Positions 54,121-64,000 of a stretch of 64,000 bases of DNA are shown one piece after another. The notes under the pieces were generated by a model. That model ran no database searches and was not told where the DNA came from. It saw nothing but the letters and a program-made list of their open reading frames with translations. A program made the translations under genes and the position numbers. Source of the DNA: Vandiemenella viatica (taxonomy: Eukaryota > Arthropoda > Insecta > Orthoptera > Morabidae); assembly GCA_031002005.1 (NCBI GenBank), contig CM061919.1:11541687-11605686 (forward strand), written 5' to 3'. Positions within the stretch are counted from its first letter, which is position 1. Every line of letters starts with the position of its first letter.

Positions 54121-54557
54121 TAATATTTATAAAATAAATGTGTCATAATGTCTCAACATGTACTTCAGATTTCAACTGGATCCCAAGCTTTCTCGTTGTA
54201 AAAATCAATCAAAAATCTATATTTTTTTGTGTGATGCCGGAGCAAACAGATATATTCCAGAGACAGATTTCTGTATGTGGTATGTATTAATACCCAGAAG
54301 TTACATGTTTCGGTTATCGACCAGCTGCTTTAACAGATGTTATGATACAATCGAAACATAGCCTGAACCAAAATGTTAACTGACATTCCTAAACACAACA
54401 ACCAATTCACCCCGTTCTGGAAGTTGTTGTGGTATATAAAGACAGAATTCTTCTTTAAAAGCAAGCGCTTTAATCCCTGAGCTACCAGAAAGTTGGCAAA
54501 ATGGGAACTGCTGCGGTATATTTAAAATACAAAACAAATTATAATACCACTAAAAAT
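54121..54557. other. Unassigned segment between array and element M
   Basis: It contains gtttcggttatcgaccagctgc and caatcgaaacata, reminiscent of PLE hammerhead-like ends, but I could not define an element. Confidence 0.4.
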
Positions 54558-55293
54558 CTAAAAATAAAATAATTGTTTAAAAAAAACATAAAAACCGCCT
54601 TCAAAAAAAGCACTAAAATTTTAAAATAACTTTATACCTTGCTTAGGAGAAAGTAAATCTAAATGGTCAATATTTTACATTACTGTCATTGAAATTTTTA
54701 CATTAATTAGTTATTTTTGGAGTCGGTGCCAGCGAAAGCAAGAAAAACAAAAAGATAAAAACAATAATGAATAACAATAATACATAAAAAATCATCTTAC
54801 TGCTTACCTACAATTAATGCAAGAAACATGTTTCAACAAAACTGAAACATACAGATGATACCCCGATATTATGCTAACTGTAAATCGTTTACTGCTGGAG
54901 GCAGCCTACAAACTGACACTGTAGTGCCAGAGATATGCCTGGATGTCCAATAAGGCCGAGCCACAGATTAAAATACTGTTAATTTGTTTCCTTCAGCTGT
55001 CTCCCGCAATAACACTATCTGCCTCACGACATGCTGTAAAAGAATGGGAATTTTTGTTCGTACTCCCCGTTTCACCTCTAACACCAAAAGAAGTTCAGTA
55101 ATTCAATCTTCGCGATGTGACAGCTGGCACCGACTCCAAAAATAACTAATTAATGTAAAAATTTCAATGACAGTAATGTAAAATATTGACCATTTAGATT
55201 TACTTTCTCCTAAGCAAGGTATAAAGTTATTTTAAAATTTTTAGTGCTTTTTTTGAAGGCGGTTTTTATGTTTTTTTAAACAATTATTTTATT
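54558..55293 (-). mobile_element. Long-TIR miniature element M, copy 2
   Basis: Terminal inverted repeats of about 165 bp run from aataaaataattgtttaaaa through aaaaaccgccttc to ggagtcggtgccagc on the left, mirrored on the right. The interior of about 400 bp has no coding. It is opposite in orientation to copy 1. A target duplication could not be fixed because the flanks are AT runs. Confidence 0.82.
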
Positions 55294-55297
55294 AGAT

Positions 55298-55980
55298 CTT
55301 TTGGTCAGACACCTTCTTCATGAAAAAATACATATAAGCACCAACAGTTATGGTAATCCGTCAAACGATCACGACTGTAGATTTTTATAAAGAACATTGA
55401 CAAAAGTTGAATGGGGTTGAAAAGGGGAAAAGAGATGAGTTTTGGCAAACCAAATGTTGACAGAATTTTTCTCTTTGTTTTAAAGTTTACATGGGCAAAG
55501 TCCAATAAAAATCAGATAAGAAATGTAGATTCTATAAAATTGAAGGGTGTAAAGGGGAGAGGGGTGGTTTTTTTTAAATTTTTTTTGGTCAGGAACCTTC
55601 TCCATGAAAAACTACTTGTAATTGCCAACTTTAATGGAGATCAGTTAAATGATGTCGACTGTAGCTTCGAATAAAGAAAATTGGCAAAAATTAAGGGGGG
55701 GGGGGAGAGGGGTTAAGTTTTTTAAACCAAAAGTTGTCAGTATTTTTCTCTTTATTTTTGGCTGTATATGTCCAAAGTTTCATCGAGATCGAATAAAAAA
55801 TGTGGATTTGTATAAAAATTAAGGGGTAGAAGGGGTGGTTTCTCAATTAAATTCATATCGGACCACTTTGGAGGTATATCCTATGCACTAAAAAATTTGA
55901 CTTAAATCAGTTCAAAATTGACGAAGATATCGCTGAACATACAAAAAAAACTCCTTCTTTTGAAGTCTGTTAAAAATAAG
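55298..55980. repeat. Divergent repeat array, reverse orientation block
   Basis: Same unit motifs as 51894-54120 but reversed (tttggtcagacaccttcttc, caaccaaatgttgacag-like, ggtggtttctcaat), ending actccttcttttgaagtctg. A G run lies at 55696-55705. Confidence 0.75.
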
Positions 55981-55989
55981 GAGCAATCA

Positions 55990-56480
55990 AGTTTAGATTG
56001 AGTAGTTACCTGGGACTCAGTTTGTTCTGTTAAGATAGTTCTCTTTGCCTAATCTCAGAGGAGTTGCTGTTGTTGAAGAGGATTCTGATCACATAAACAT
56101 GAAGCAGGAATTGGAGTGGAATAGGTAGCAGTTGGGTAGTCCAGATTTTAGTTGAAACATTCGTTTATACTCATTGAAAGCTGATTCGTAATCTGATCTA
56201 TGTAAGATGCTGGACATTTGTTGCAAGTTACTTGGTATAGGACATTGCAGTTTTCACAGCTTCCAAGAGCTATAATGGGTAATCATTTCCAAGTAGTGAG
56301 TTGATGAAGGTGGTAGAAATATGGTGCATGTGATACCACACATCTTATAGTGTAGTCTGTCAAAGGGCTTTCTTGCCTGACAAGGAGATTAGTATTTATG
56401 GATAAAGAAATGACTGAGGGTAGGGATTCTACTGAAACATGTTGTAGAACAATAGTTCCCAAAGTTTTTCTCACCACATC
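55990..56480 (-). pseudogene. Highly degenerate PLE GIY-YIG fragment
   Basis: The minus-strand reading gives VLYQVTCNKCPASYIDQITN, then QLSMSIN, an arrangement like the YxxxC..C...YIG.T...L..R...H of PLE endonucleases, and SVESLPSVISLSINTNLLVR upstream. The sequence differs from families A and B in this window. The call rests on this short match. Confidence 0.45.
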
Positions 56481-56539
56481 GAACCTCTGTCAAAAGAAGC
56501 CTTCCCCCCTCATCCCGGCTGCCACAGATTGATTACCAA

Positions 56540-57795
56540 AGTGGTAAAAACAAGGCGATAGACATAAACACCATTTGACCAGTCACCATGAAAGTTGCCA
56601 CATACGTGTATTTTTTCACGGAGATGTTTATACCCAAAATTCCCAAAACCATCCACTCTCCCCCTTTACAATCCTTAATTTTTATATAAAACTACATTTT
56701 TTTAGCCGATTTTGATATAACTTTGCACACGTATACTTAAAAATATAGAGAAAAATGTCAACATTTGGTTTTCAAAAACCCAGCCCCTCACCCCCCTTTC
56801 CACCCCCTTAATTTTTGTCAATGTTCTTTATACAAAGCTATAGTTGACACTATTTGATTGATCACAATGAAAGTTGGCAGATACACACATTTTTTATACA
56901 AACTCACATGTATTATCCAATTTCAATTGAACTTTTACACGTATACTTTAAAATAAATAGAAAAATCCTTAAAAAATTTGATTTGTAATAACCCAACCCC
57001 TCTCCCTCTTTCCACCCCTCAATTTCTGTCAATGTTCTTTATACAGAAACTATAGTCATCATTTCACCGATCAGCATGAAAAATGATACAGATATGTATT
57101 TTTTCCATGAAGAATGTTTATGCCCAAAAAATTAAAAAACCACCCCCTTTACACCCCTTAATTTTTTTTTACAAATGCACAGTTTTTATCCTATTTTGAT
57201 GGAACTTTGTACATATATTACTAAAAAAAAAAAAAAAGAGAGAGAGAAAAATACCGTCAACAATTGGCTCTCCATCATTTCCATCCCCTAAATTTTTGCC
57301 AATTTTCTTTTTACAAAACTATACTAGACATGATTTGACTGATCACCATGAAAGTTGGCACATATATGTATTTTTTCATAAAAAAAAGGTTTCTGACCAA
57401 AAAAAATCCAAAGACTGTCCCCCGCACTCTTTAGACCCCTTCATTTTTTTATACAAACCCCATCTGATTTTGATGGAACTTTGCACACGTAAACTTTAAA
57501 ACAAACAGAAAAATACCGTCTACATTTGGTTATAGAAACCCAATCCCTCTCTGCCTCTCCACTCCCTTAATTAGTATCGATATTCTTTATACAGAACTAC
57601 AGTTTCTATCTGATTTCGATGGAACTGTGCTCACATATACTTTAAAAAAAGAAAAATACTGTCCACATTTGTTTTACAGAAACTAAACTACTCCCCCCCT
57701 TCATAACCCCTCAATTTTTGTCAGTGTTCTTTGTAAATACAGTTTTAATCTGATATCAATGGAACTTAAATCAAACAGAATATCCTGTCTATATT
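56540..57795. repeat. Divergent repeat array, forward block (continues at 59098-59225)
   Basis: Five or more further units in the forward orientation (gatcaccatgaaagttggca, ccaccccttaatttttgtca, aaatactgtctacatttg). The last unit is cut by the solo-LTR candidate and resumes at 59098 with ggattacccatttacaccca. Confidence 0.75.
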
Positions 57796-59097
57796 TGTGA
57801 CGTGGTAGTAGTTGTTATTAGCCACAAAGGACTCGGTGGGAAGCATGTGGGAGCATGGTTATAAAGACCAAGCCTTGTTTAAGCATTTTATTACAATAAT
57901 CAAGGACAATGATTAAACTTACAGAGAATATCACAAATATAATACCAAATAACACAAAGCTCCAATCTTGCAGATTAAGATCCTAATAAATCCCGTAGTC
58001 ACAAATAATATAATACATAAGAATCTTTGATCTTGCAGATTATGATTTGAATAAATCCTGTAATCACAAATAATTCCACTTATATCAAATAACAAAAAAT
58101 AACAAGACTGGCTCTCACTAATTTACCAGCATGTAAAAAATCTGCAAGTAATACCAAACACAATTTGTACAGATGAGCCAAATTACGGCAATCATTTCAA
58201 ACGGAGAGGAATCAGAGTACCTCAGCGTCCATCAAATTAAACTTAAGAATGAAGTTCTTACCAAAGGTCTTGACACTCTATAGTGTGTGCATGCCAGCAC
58301 ACAAGTCCTTACCATCCACACGGACTGATAAGGGGGCGGTAATTATTAACACCACAGACCTGGGAATTTGTCCATTCCCCAAACACAACTAACGAAGAAG
58401 CAGTAGGCGACGCACTTTGTAGTTGGAGTTGTCAGGCACACTACCTCCAATACCCAATAGGGCAAGAAAATGGCAAGTATAAAATCGAAGTCACCACCAG
58501 CGTCGGTCGCCACAGTACTCCCAAGTCTACGGGACACCGCTCTCGGACAAGAGCGTATCGGAGAAATTCCCTCGATTCAAGCAAACGAGGAACGGTCGCG
58601 GTGGTCACACAAATCCACCAGATGTAGCACTTCCTGGCCGTCCGGTCAAACCACCAGACCTCGCTGCCCCAGCGGGCCTCCAGCGTCACGGCCACTCAGG
58701 GAAGTACTAGGCGCAACCAACCAAACCGCTGCCGCCGACAGACTCCACCGCGGGCCTCCAACGTCACGGCCCCTCAGGGCCGACCGACTCTGCCCCAGCG
58801 GGCCTCCAGCGCCACGGCCACACAGGGCCCCACCGACTGACCGCCTCCCTGGCCGCCCCACCGGGCCTCCAGCGTCACGGCGACACAGGGAAGTACTCTG
58901 CCTCCGACTGACTGAATGGCCTCGGCCCGGTACCGTGTCCCCAATTATATACACTCTATCGGCCGATAGAGGGCAGCAAGGAGGCACAGCGCTCTCTAAC
59001 GGAGAAACGAGCACGCTGGCTCACCAAGAACTAGAGACAGAAGACAGTCGCGAGCGGAAGAGAAGAATAACACACAATACGAGCCGAGCATGGCACA
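57796..59097. mobile_element. Candidate solo LTR, 1302 bp
   Basis: Starts TGTGACG at 57796 and ends GGCACA at 59097, inside a repeat unit that reads through (ctatatt + tggattaccc) once removed. The flanking duplication is at most ATT/ATTT, so this call is weaker than 12970-14615. There is no internal coding. An open frame at 58470-59201 arises from the GC-rich repeat and extends outside the element, so I do not call it a gene. Confidence 0.5.
58660..58905. repeat. GC-rich minisatellite in the LTR candidate
   Basis: About four units of roughly 60 bp with the core gcgggcctccagcgtcacgg followed by ccactcaggg (variants) and gactgac spacers. Confidence 0.85.
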
Positions 59098-59251
59098 ATT
59101 TGGATTACCCATTTACACCCACCTCATGTAATTTCCAATGTTATTTACAGAAACCCACTGTTTCAAATACCGTCAAAATCAATTCAGCTTTTTTTTTTTA
59201 AGTTATGCCAGCATAGCTCAAAATTGACCGGGCATTAGGCATAATTACGCC

Positions 59252-59663
59252 CAGTGGCGGAACTAGGTCAACAAGGGCCCCGGTGCAAAAAATTTATTTT
59301 GGGCCCTCCAGGCCAGATGGGCGACCTTTTTTTTGCTTTTTGTTGCTGGTAAGGGTCCCCTGAGCTGAGGATGGGGCCCTTGAGTTGTGCTTAGGGGCCC
59401 CCTGAGCAGTGGTTGGGGGCCCTGAGCAGTGAGAGGGCCCTTAATGACAGGCTTCCTGTGTCTCAGGGGCCCCCTTAGACGACTGTAGAGCAAACAAAAA
59501 ACAAAAGAGGTCACCAGTTTTCCATGAAGGCTCGTGGGCCTCTGAACTGTGCTTGGAGCCCCCAGAGGTGCGTTTTGGGGCCCCCAGAGGTATGCTTGGG
59601 GGCCCCTGAGCGTAGGGGCCCCGGTGCACTGCACCTCCTAGCCCCATAGTAGCTACGCCCCTG
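59252..59663. mobile_element. Non-autonomous hAT-like element, 412 bp
   Basis: Ends CAGTGGCGGAACTAGG and, inverted, CAGGGGCGTAGCTAC, with an imperfect 8-bp duplication ATTACGCC / ATTACACG. The interior is rich in ggggcccctgag repeats. No coding. Confidence 0.7.
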
Positions 59664-60417
59664 ATTACACGTGAATTTTATCGGTTTACAGCTGCAGTCT
59701 TCGTCAAAGGCGTAGAAAATATGCCTACTATCAAAACTTAAAAAAAAAAATTTCAGAACTTCGTTTTCAGATTTGCGTGTTCAAGGTTTAACTCTAATAA
59801 TTGTAATAATTAATTTCAATTGTAATTCTTGTCTTATTGATGATCTTTTTCAAATAATACCTTTCTGAAGTTCAGAAGATGTGGCAATAATGTAGGAGAA
59901 GTACAGCGAAGTAAAAGACAATTGTAGTGCGTGCATTATTCGTTTAACATAGGAAGCGAAGATGTCTCCTAAAATTACTGACTTTAACTTTATACCAGTT
60001 GTAAAAACAAGTAGTGGCGATAAAAGTGTTACAAGCACCGGCAAACGGGGAATGCCGGAAAATGAAGAAATATCATGGAGTAAAGGTGTTTCAAAAGGAC
60101 CTCAAGGATCCACCTACACCAGTGATCATAAGCAAAGAACCTACCAACATTTTAAATACAGAATCAAATAACATTGACCCACGTTGTATGTCAATAAGAA
60201 AGAACAACAAATCATCGAGGAAGATAGAACCGGTCAACGCACATATACTGAGTTAGCACTCTCATTGCCCTCACGGATCTCCCCAAACTACCCACCACCA
60301 CCTCAGGAGGTAGACTCTTCCGAACTACCCGCCATGACAGCGGGGATGGTGAGGCTAGACACACTTCGCCACCCATGTGGGTGCCCGCGGGGAGCGACGG
60401 GGACGCGGCGCCTGCAC
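59664..60417. other. Unassigned sequence left of hAT element
   Basis: A short frame MSPKITDFNFIPVVKTSSGD from 59962 and others overlap it, but I recognise no family. The last 180 bp become GC-rich and continue, across the hAT insertion, into 62675 onward. Confidence 0.4.
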
Positions 60418-62674
60418 TAGTGTCCGACCGAAGGTTCGGCTTCGGCCAAAAAAAGCACCTTCGGCCACACATTCGGCTTCGGCCAAATTCAGCCGAATGT
60501 TTGTCCGAAGCCGAAGTTTTACATCCTGCCTCTGAAAATGAACCAACTTTTACGAATACCGTCAACGTAGCGCGTCAACAGATAATAGCAAACATAAAGA
60601 ACCATTTGGAAAATATCATAAAAATCAGTGGGAAGTATATTGTGAAACCAGTGTTAAATACCAAAGTTTGATTTTATTTTTTTTTATTTTTTTTTAAATC
60701 GGAGATCTTGTATGCGCCCAAAGATTTTACGAAAGAAGTTTAACAGTCTACTTTACGCGATATCGTAGAAAAATGTAGCGCCACCATGGCCCGATAATCA
60801 TCCTATTTCTTTGCGGATTAATATATTACGTATGGACCTGGTCATTGTAAACATGTTTCCGTACAACCTCGTTGATGGAGAAGAACTTCGCAGACTTAAT
60901 TTTACTGATTCTCATACTCGACCCTAGTACAGACAAAAGCGAGAGAAATATTTTAGAAAGTCTTTAATGCCAACTACGTACGAAAAAGTAAACAGTAAAG
61001 TTGCATTGATTTTAGAAAAAGGCTGAATGGATCAGTTTTACCACGAAGATATGAAGTGATCAAGCAAACACGTTTTTGAGTGTCACGGCACATGGCATTT
61101 CTAAAGGTTCCAAAATAATAATAATAAAAAAAAAAAATTGACTGTTAGTGTGTTGGAAGATCATACAAGGCAATATATTGCACAAAAAATCACTGAAACT
61201 GTTACCAAATACAATTCAAAAGAAAATATCCATACGGGTAGACGTAATAATACTTCAAATATGAATGCAACCATCCGCTATGGAAACTTCGTTTTTATTG
61301 CTTGTGTTGCTCACACTCTACAGCTCATGATTCACAAAGTAATTTTTAAAGATATTGCTATAATATAAATAGTGAAAAAGTATTGTAAAACGTAAAACGT
61401 AAAACAAACCATTCGATATCTTAATTAATAGAACAGAAAAATGCAGTAAATCTGTATATGTTTAGAACGTGGTGGAATAGAAATTCCAACAGCAGAAGAA
61501 TGGATTCAAATGAACAATTTTATATCTGTGCTGAAGTGTATTTAGGAAGCAACAATTAATATTTCTACCGATTTATTAACAGTATCTTTAATTATATCAA
61601 TCATTGACATCTTAAACACAAAACTTGCTCAGAAGGATGAAGGCTGATCATATAATACTGCTCAAAAGCCTCTTGTGTTGGTCTGTTAACAGGAGATCTG
61701 CTTTCGCAAGAAAAACCTTACGGTTGTTGATTGCCGCTCTAATCGATCCACGGTTTAAAATTAAGTATTTGACAAGCTACGAAATTGTAAATACGAAGAC
61801 TTATATTTTGTCATTTCTACGTCAAATCTGTGCACTGACAATAACAAATAAAATGGGTCATATGGAGCGATTAAATCTTATTTTATTAGTGCCGATGTAC
61901 TTTTTGTTTTGGTTATATTTAATACATTTTTAATTAATCTGTATACTTGAAACTACTTTAAAAATATTGGTATTGATTCGGTTTTAACTGAAAATTTAAT
62001 ATGTGATATTAATTTAGACAGCAGAATATCGTATTTTAAAAGCTAGAATAATTTATGCTAGGTAAGAAGGTTGAAATTTATTTTTATTTGTTAAAAAACG
62101 ATGGTATTACTATACATAAGCTAACATGTATTTGATTTACCAAAGCTAAAACTCCAAAACTTATTAATTTAATCCACGGGACAAATTATTCTGATTTGAT
62201 TCGGGCTGTTACTGTTAAATTTTATAGTTTCTTTTTATTATTGCTAAATAAAAATAATTGTATTTATTTTTGCTAAATTGCATTGCTCAGAACCTTGTTT
62301 GGTACTATTTTACTGTTTTATTTTATTCTAATAAATAAATATTAAAAACTTTTTATTTTTTTATTTTATCCATGATAAATGGACTTTATGAAAGTCTGTA
62401 TCAGTTTTGAAATATAACGTCTGCAAATAATTTTTCTGCAACACAACAAAATTATTTTCAGACCTTATATTAAAAACTTTGTTTATAATTATTGTAAAGG
62501 TGCAATTTATATAAAAATACCACATATAAAACAAAATAACAGTTCGTTTTTTGCATGTCATATATAATTCATGTTAGATATATAATAATTTTTGAATCTT
62601 CGGCTTCGGCCGAAGGTTATCCCAAGAGCCGAACATTCGGCTTCTGCCAAAAAATGACCTTCGGTCGGACACTA
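60418..62674 (+). mobile_element. hAT transposon, degenerate, inserted in the GC-rich block
   Basis: Ends TAGTGTCCGACCGAAGG / CCTTCGGTCGGACACTA, with subterminal ttcggcttcggcc repeats at both ends. The flanks CCTGCAC and CCTGCCAC (60411-60417, 62675-62682) look like an 8-bp duplication that lost one base on the left. The interior has transposase remnants on the plus strand. Confidence 0.83.
61138..61933 (+). pseudogene. hAT (ZBED-type) transposase remnants
   Basis: The first frame (61138-61368) has NFVFIACVAHTLQLMIHKVI, the C-x-AHTLQL motif of ZBED-type hAT proteins. The second frame (61625-61933) has LRLLIAALIDPRFKIKYL, the LLDPRFK block. The RW region and the C-terminal dimerisation domain are not recognisable, and stops separate the frames. 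Confidence 0.75.
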
Positions 62675-64000
62675 CCTGCCACGGACCAGGCCGAAGAGGA
62701 AACCTGAACGTATAGTTACAGCCATCTTCGCGAGTCCAGCGAGCGCCCTGCCCCACCTGTCCCCGTAGGGAACAAGGTAGAAGCCGCAGCGACCGAGCGC
62801 GACGCGGACCTACCCTTTTCGCACGTTCCGCCGCACCCACCGCCAGCGGAAACACCAGCCACAGGCATCAGGTTCACGCGCTATAGGGTACGCTCTAAGT
62901 GAAACGTTCCGCCGCACCCGAACGGCATTCCGATGTGGATACTTCTGACGAATACGAATTCCCGCTCACTCGTCCAAGCTCGCAGAGCACCATCGTAGTG
63001 CGCGTCACGCCTCAGCATAAAGCCTTGGCGTACGGGTGTCGCTGCCCCACCCGGGTCAAAGACCATAGACTATTAGTTTCCATATATAAGAGGACCTATT
63101 TTGGCAGCAAATTGCTTATACCGGCGGCAAGGGGAGCACAAGTTCCTTGATCACTGATCACCGGTCCCAGCGAGGGCCATTCTATACATACAATCTGAAG
63201 ATGACCCCGGCCGTTGCCAGATCACTCCAGCTTACCGGTACCGTCCGTTGCCTCCCATCAGGGTCGCGTCACCTCCCTGCACCACGTGTCCTACTGCCGT
63301 GATCCTTCGGTCTTACTGCCCGGGCGTTGGCAATGAGTGCTACCGGCGGGAGGGCTGCACCGCTTTACCCCACATCAATATCAGTCTTCCAAAGACTAAG
63401 ATCACCGGTCCGTTTGTTTGGTCCATACCGGCGGCAGGGGAAACCACTTCACCTGATCATCGAAGCCCACCTCAGCAGCAGCCACTCCCTAGAACTGGGA
63501 TACGACACCGCCTTCTAGCGGCAGACACCGGCTTACCGGTACCGTTTGAGTGAAACCGTTCTGCATCTCCCTGAACCCCGTCCGGCATATAGTCGGATAT
63601 AACCGAGGCATCGGCTCAGTGTGCATTCCCAGCGGTAGGGTGCACCACATCCCTGGGTGTCCTGCCCGGGGAGGACAGCCGGTACCTTCCGCCAGACCCC
63701 TACAGCGTGGCCGACAGAGACTTCCTCACCAATTACTGGTGCTGTCTTCTTGGCGTGGCGGCGCCGCGGACTCTCAATCCTCCGCATTACAGGCACCTTC
63801 AGCGTGGACTTGCGGGCCTTCCTCCCAATTACTTGGGCCGTCTCCACGTCGAGCTCGGGACCCCAAGGTAGCCAATCCCGTATCCTAGCCCTAAGGAGGG
63901 CCGAGACCCCCGAGTGTCGTCTCACGCCCCAAGAAGCTTATTACGACCAAAGTCGCCTTGGTATTCTTGTTAGCGAAGCTGCCTTCACAACGTTTTAAGA
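62675..64000. other. Unrecognised GC-rich block with degenerate tandem repeats
   Basis: Much higher GC than its surroundings. Landmarks recur about every 305 bp: accggcggcaggggaaacca near 63115 and 63424, cttaccggtaccgt near 63230 and 63535, and ggtagggtgcacc-like stretches near 63345 and 63640. Several 60-130-residue frames exist on both strands, but none resembles a family I know. It may be part of an LTR element or another large repeat that continues beyond the window. A gene is not excluded. Confidence 0.4.

Noticed and set aside
58470..59201. 243-residue frame rich in Pro/Arg
   Set aside because: It is generated by a ~60-bp GC-rich minisatellite and runs across the edge of the LTR candidate into unrelated repeat. 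The opposite strand is equally open.

Overview
This is a window of a repeat-rich animal genome, most likely an insect or other arthropod. The only host gene I can support is Rab10 (+ strand). Four of its coding exons lie at 151-211, 300-438, 9749-9838 and 24201-24389. The 5' exons are off the left edge, and the 3' UTR runs to about 26.6 kb. The exon sequences match insect Rab10 very closely. I cannot name the species. Almost everything else is transposon, much of it nested several levels deep. No bacterial features, CRISPR array or functional tRNA/rRNA gene are present.

Rab10 introns (439-24200). The first large intron holds a 5'-truncated LINE (1757-9439, 8-bp target duplication). It was broken by a minus-strand jockey/CR1-like LINE (2422-3625) and by a hAT-like transposon (4360-8747, 5-bp duplication), which itself carries a hAT miniature element (4727-5493). 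The next intron holds five things: a head-to-head pair of Penelope-like elements (PLEs, 10020-15190) invaded by a Helitron remnant and a solo LTR; a palindromic Tc1-like element (15300-16721); a PIF/Harbinger element (18274-21758) containing an internally deleted LINE; a second PLE inverted pair (21785-23575); and inside that pair a DD41D mariner relic.

26.9-51.3 kb. This stretch is dominated by PLEs. A minus-strand PLE (30520-39510) was split by a different PLE family that inserted as a 5.96-kb inverted dimer (32995-38957) with a perfect 12-bp target duplication. The plus copy of that dimer keeps a 650-residue open frame with reverse transcriptase and GIY-YIG endonuclease. Its terminal repeats carry 5S rRNA-like segments and a hammerhead-ribozyme-like core. 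Next comes a plus-strand PLE (39513-44047) holding an apparently intact DD41D mariner with near-identical 273-bp terminal repeats (39816-42024). After that are a satellite array with a period of about 168 bp, a hAT transposase relic, a non-autonomous hAT with a tRNA-derived SINE inside it, LINE and PLE relics, and a 302-bp PLE-like palindrome with a 14-bp target duplication.

51.3-64 kb. Long, orientation-switching arrays of a divergent repeat are interleaved with two opposite copies of a long-TIR miniature element, a candidate solo LTR with a GC-rich minisatellite, two more hAT elements and, at the right edge, an unrecognised GC-rich block with degenerate tandem repeats.

Apart from Rab10, the window is best read as a layered insertion record. 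PLEs repeatedly appear as head-to-head inverted pairs, and most coding sequence is broken. The two frames that look open across their catalytic regions are the DD41D transposase (40233-41300) and the PLE RT/endonuclease (36593-38545).
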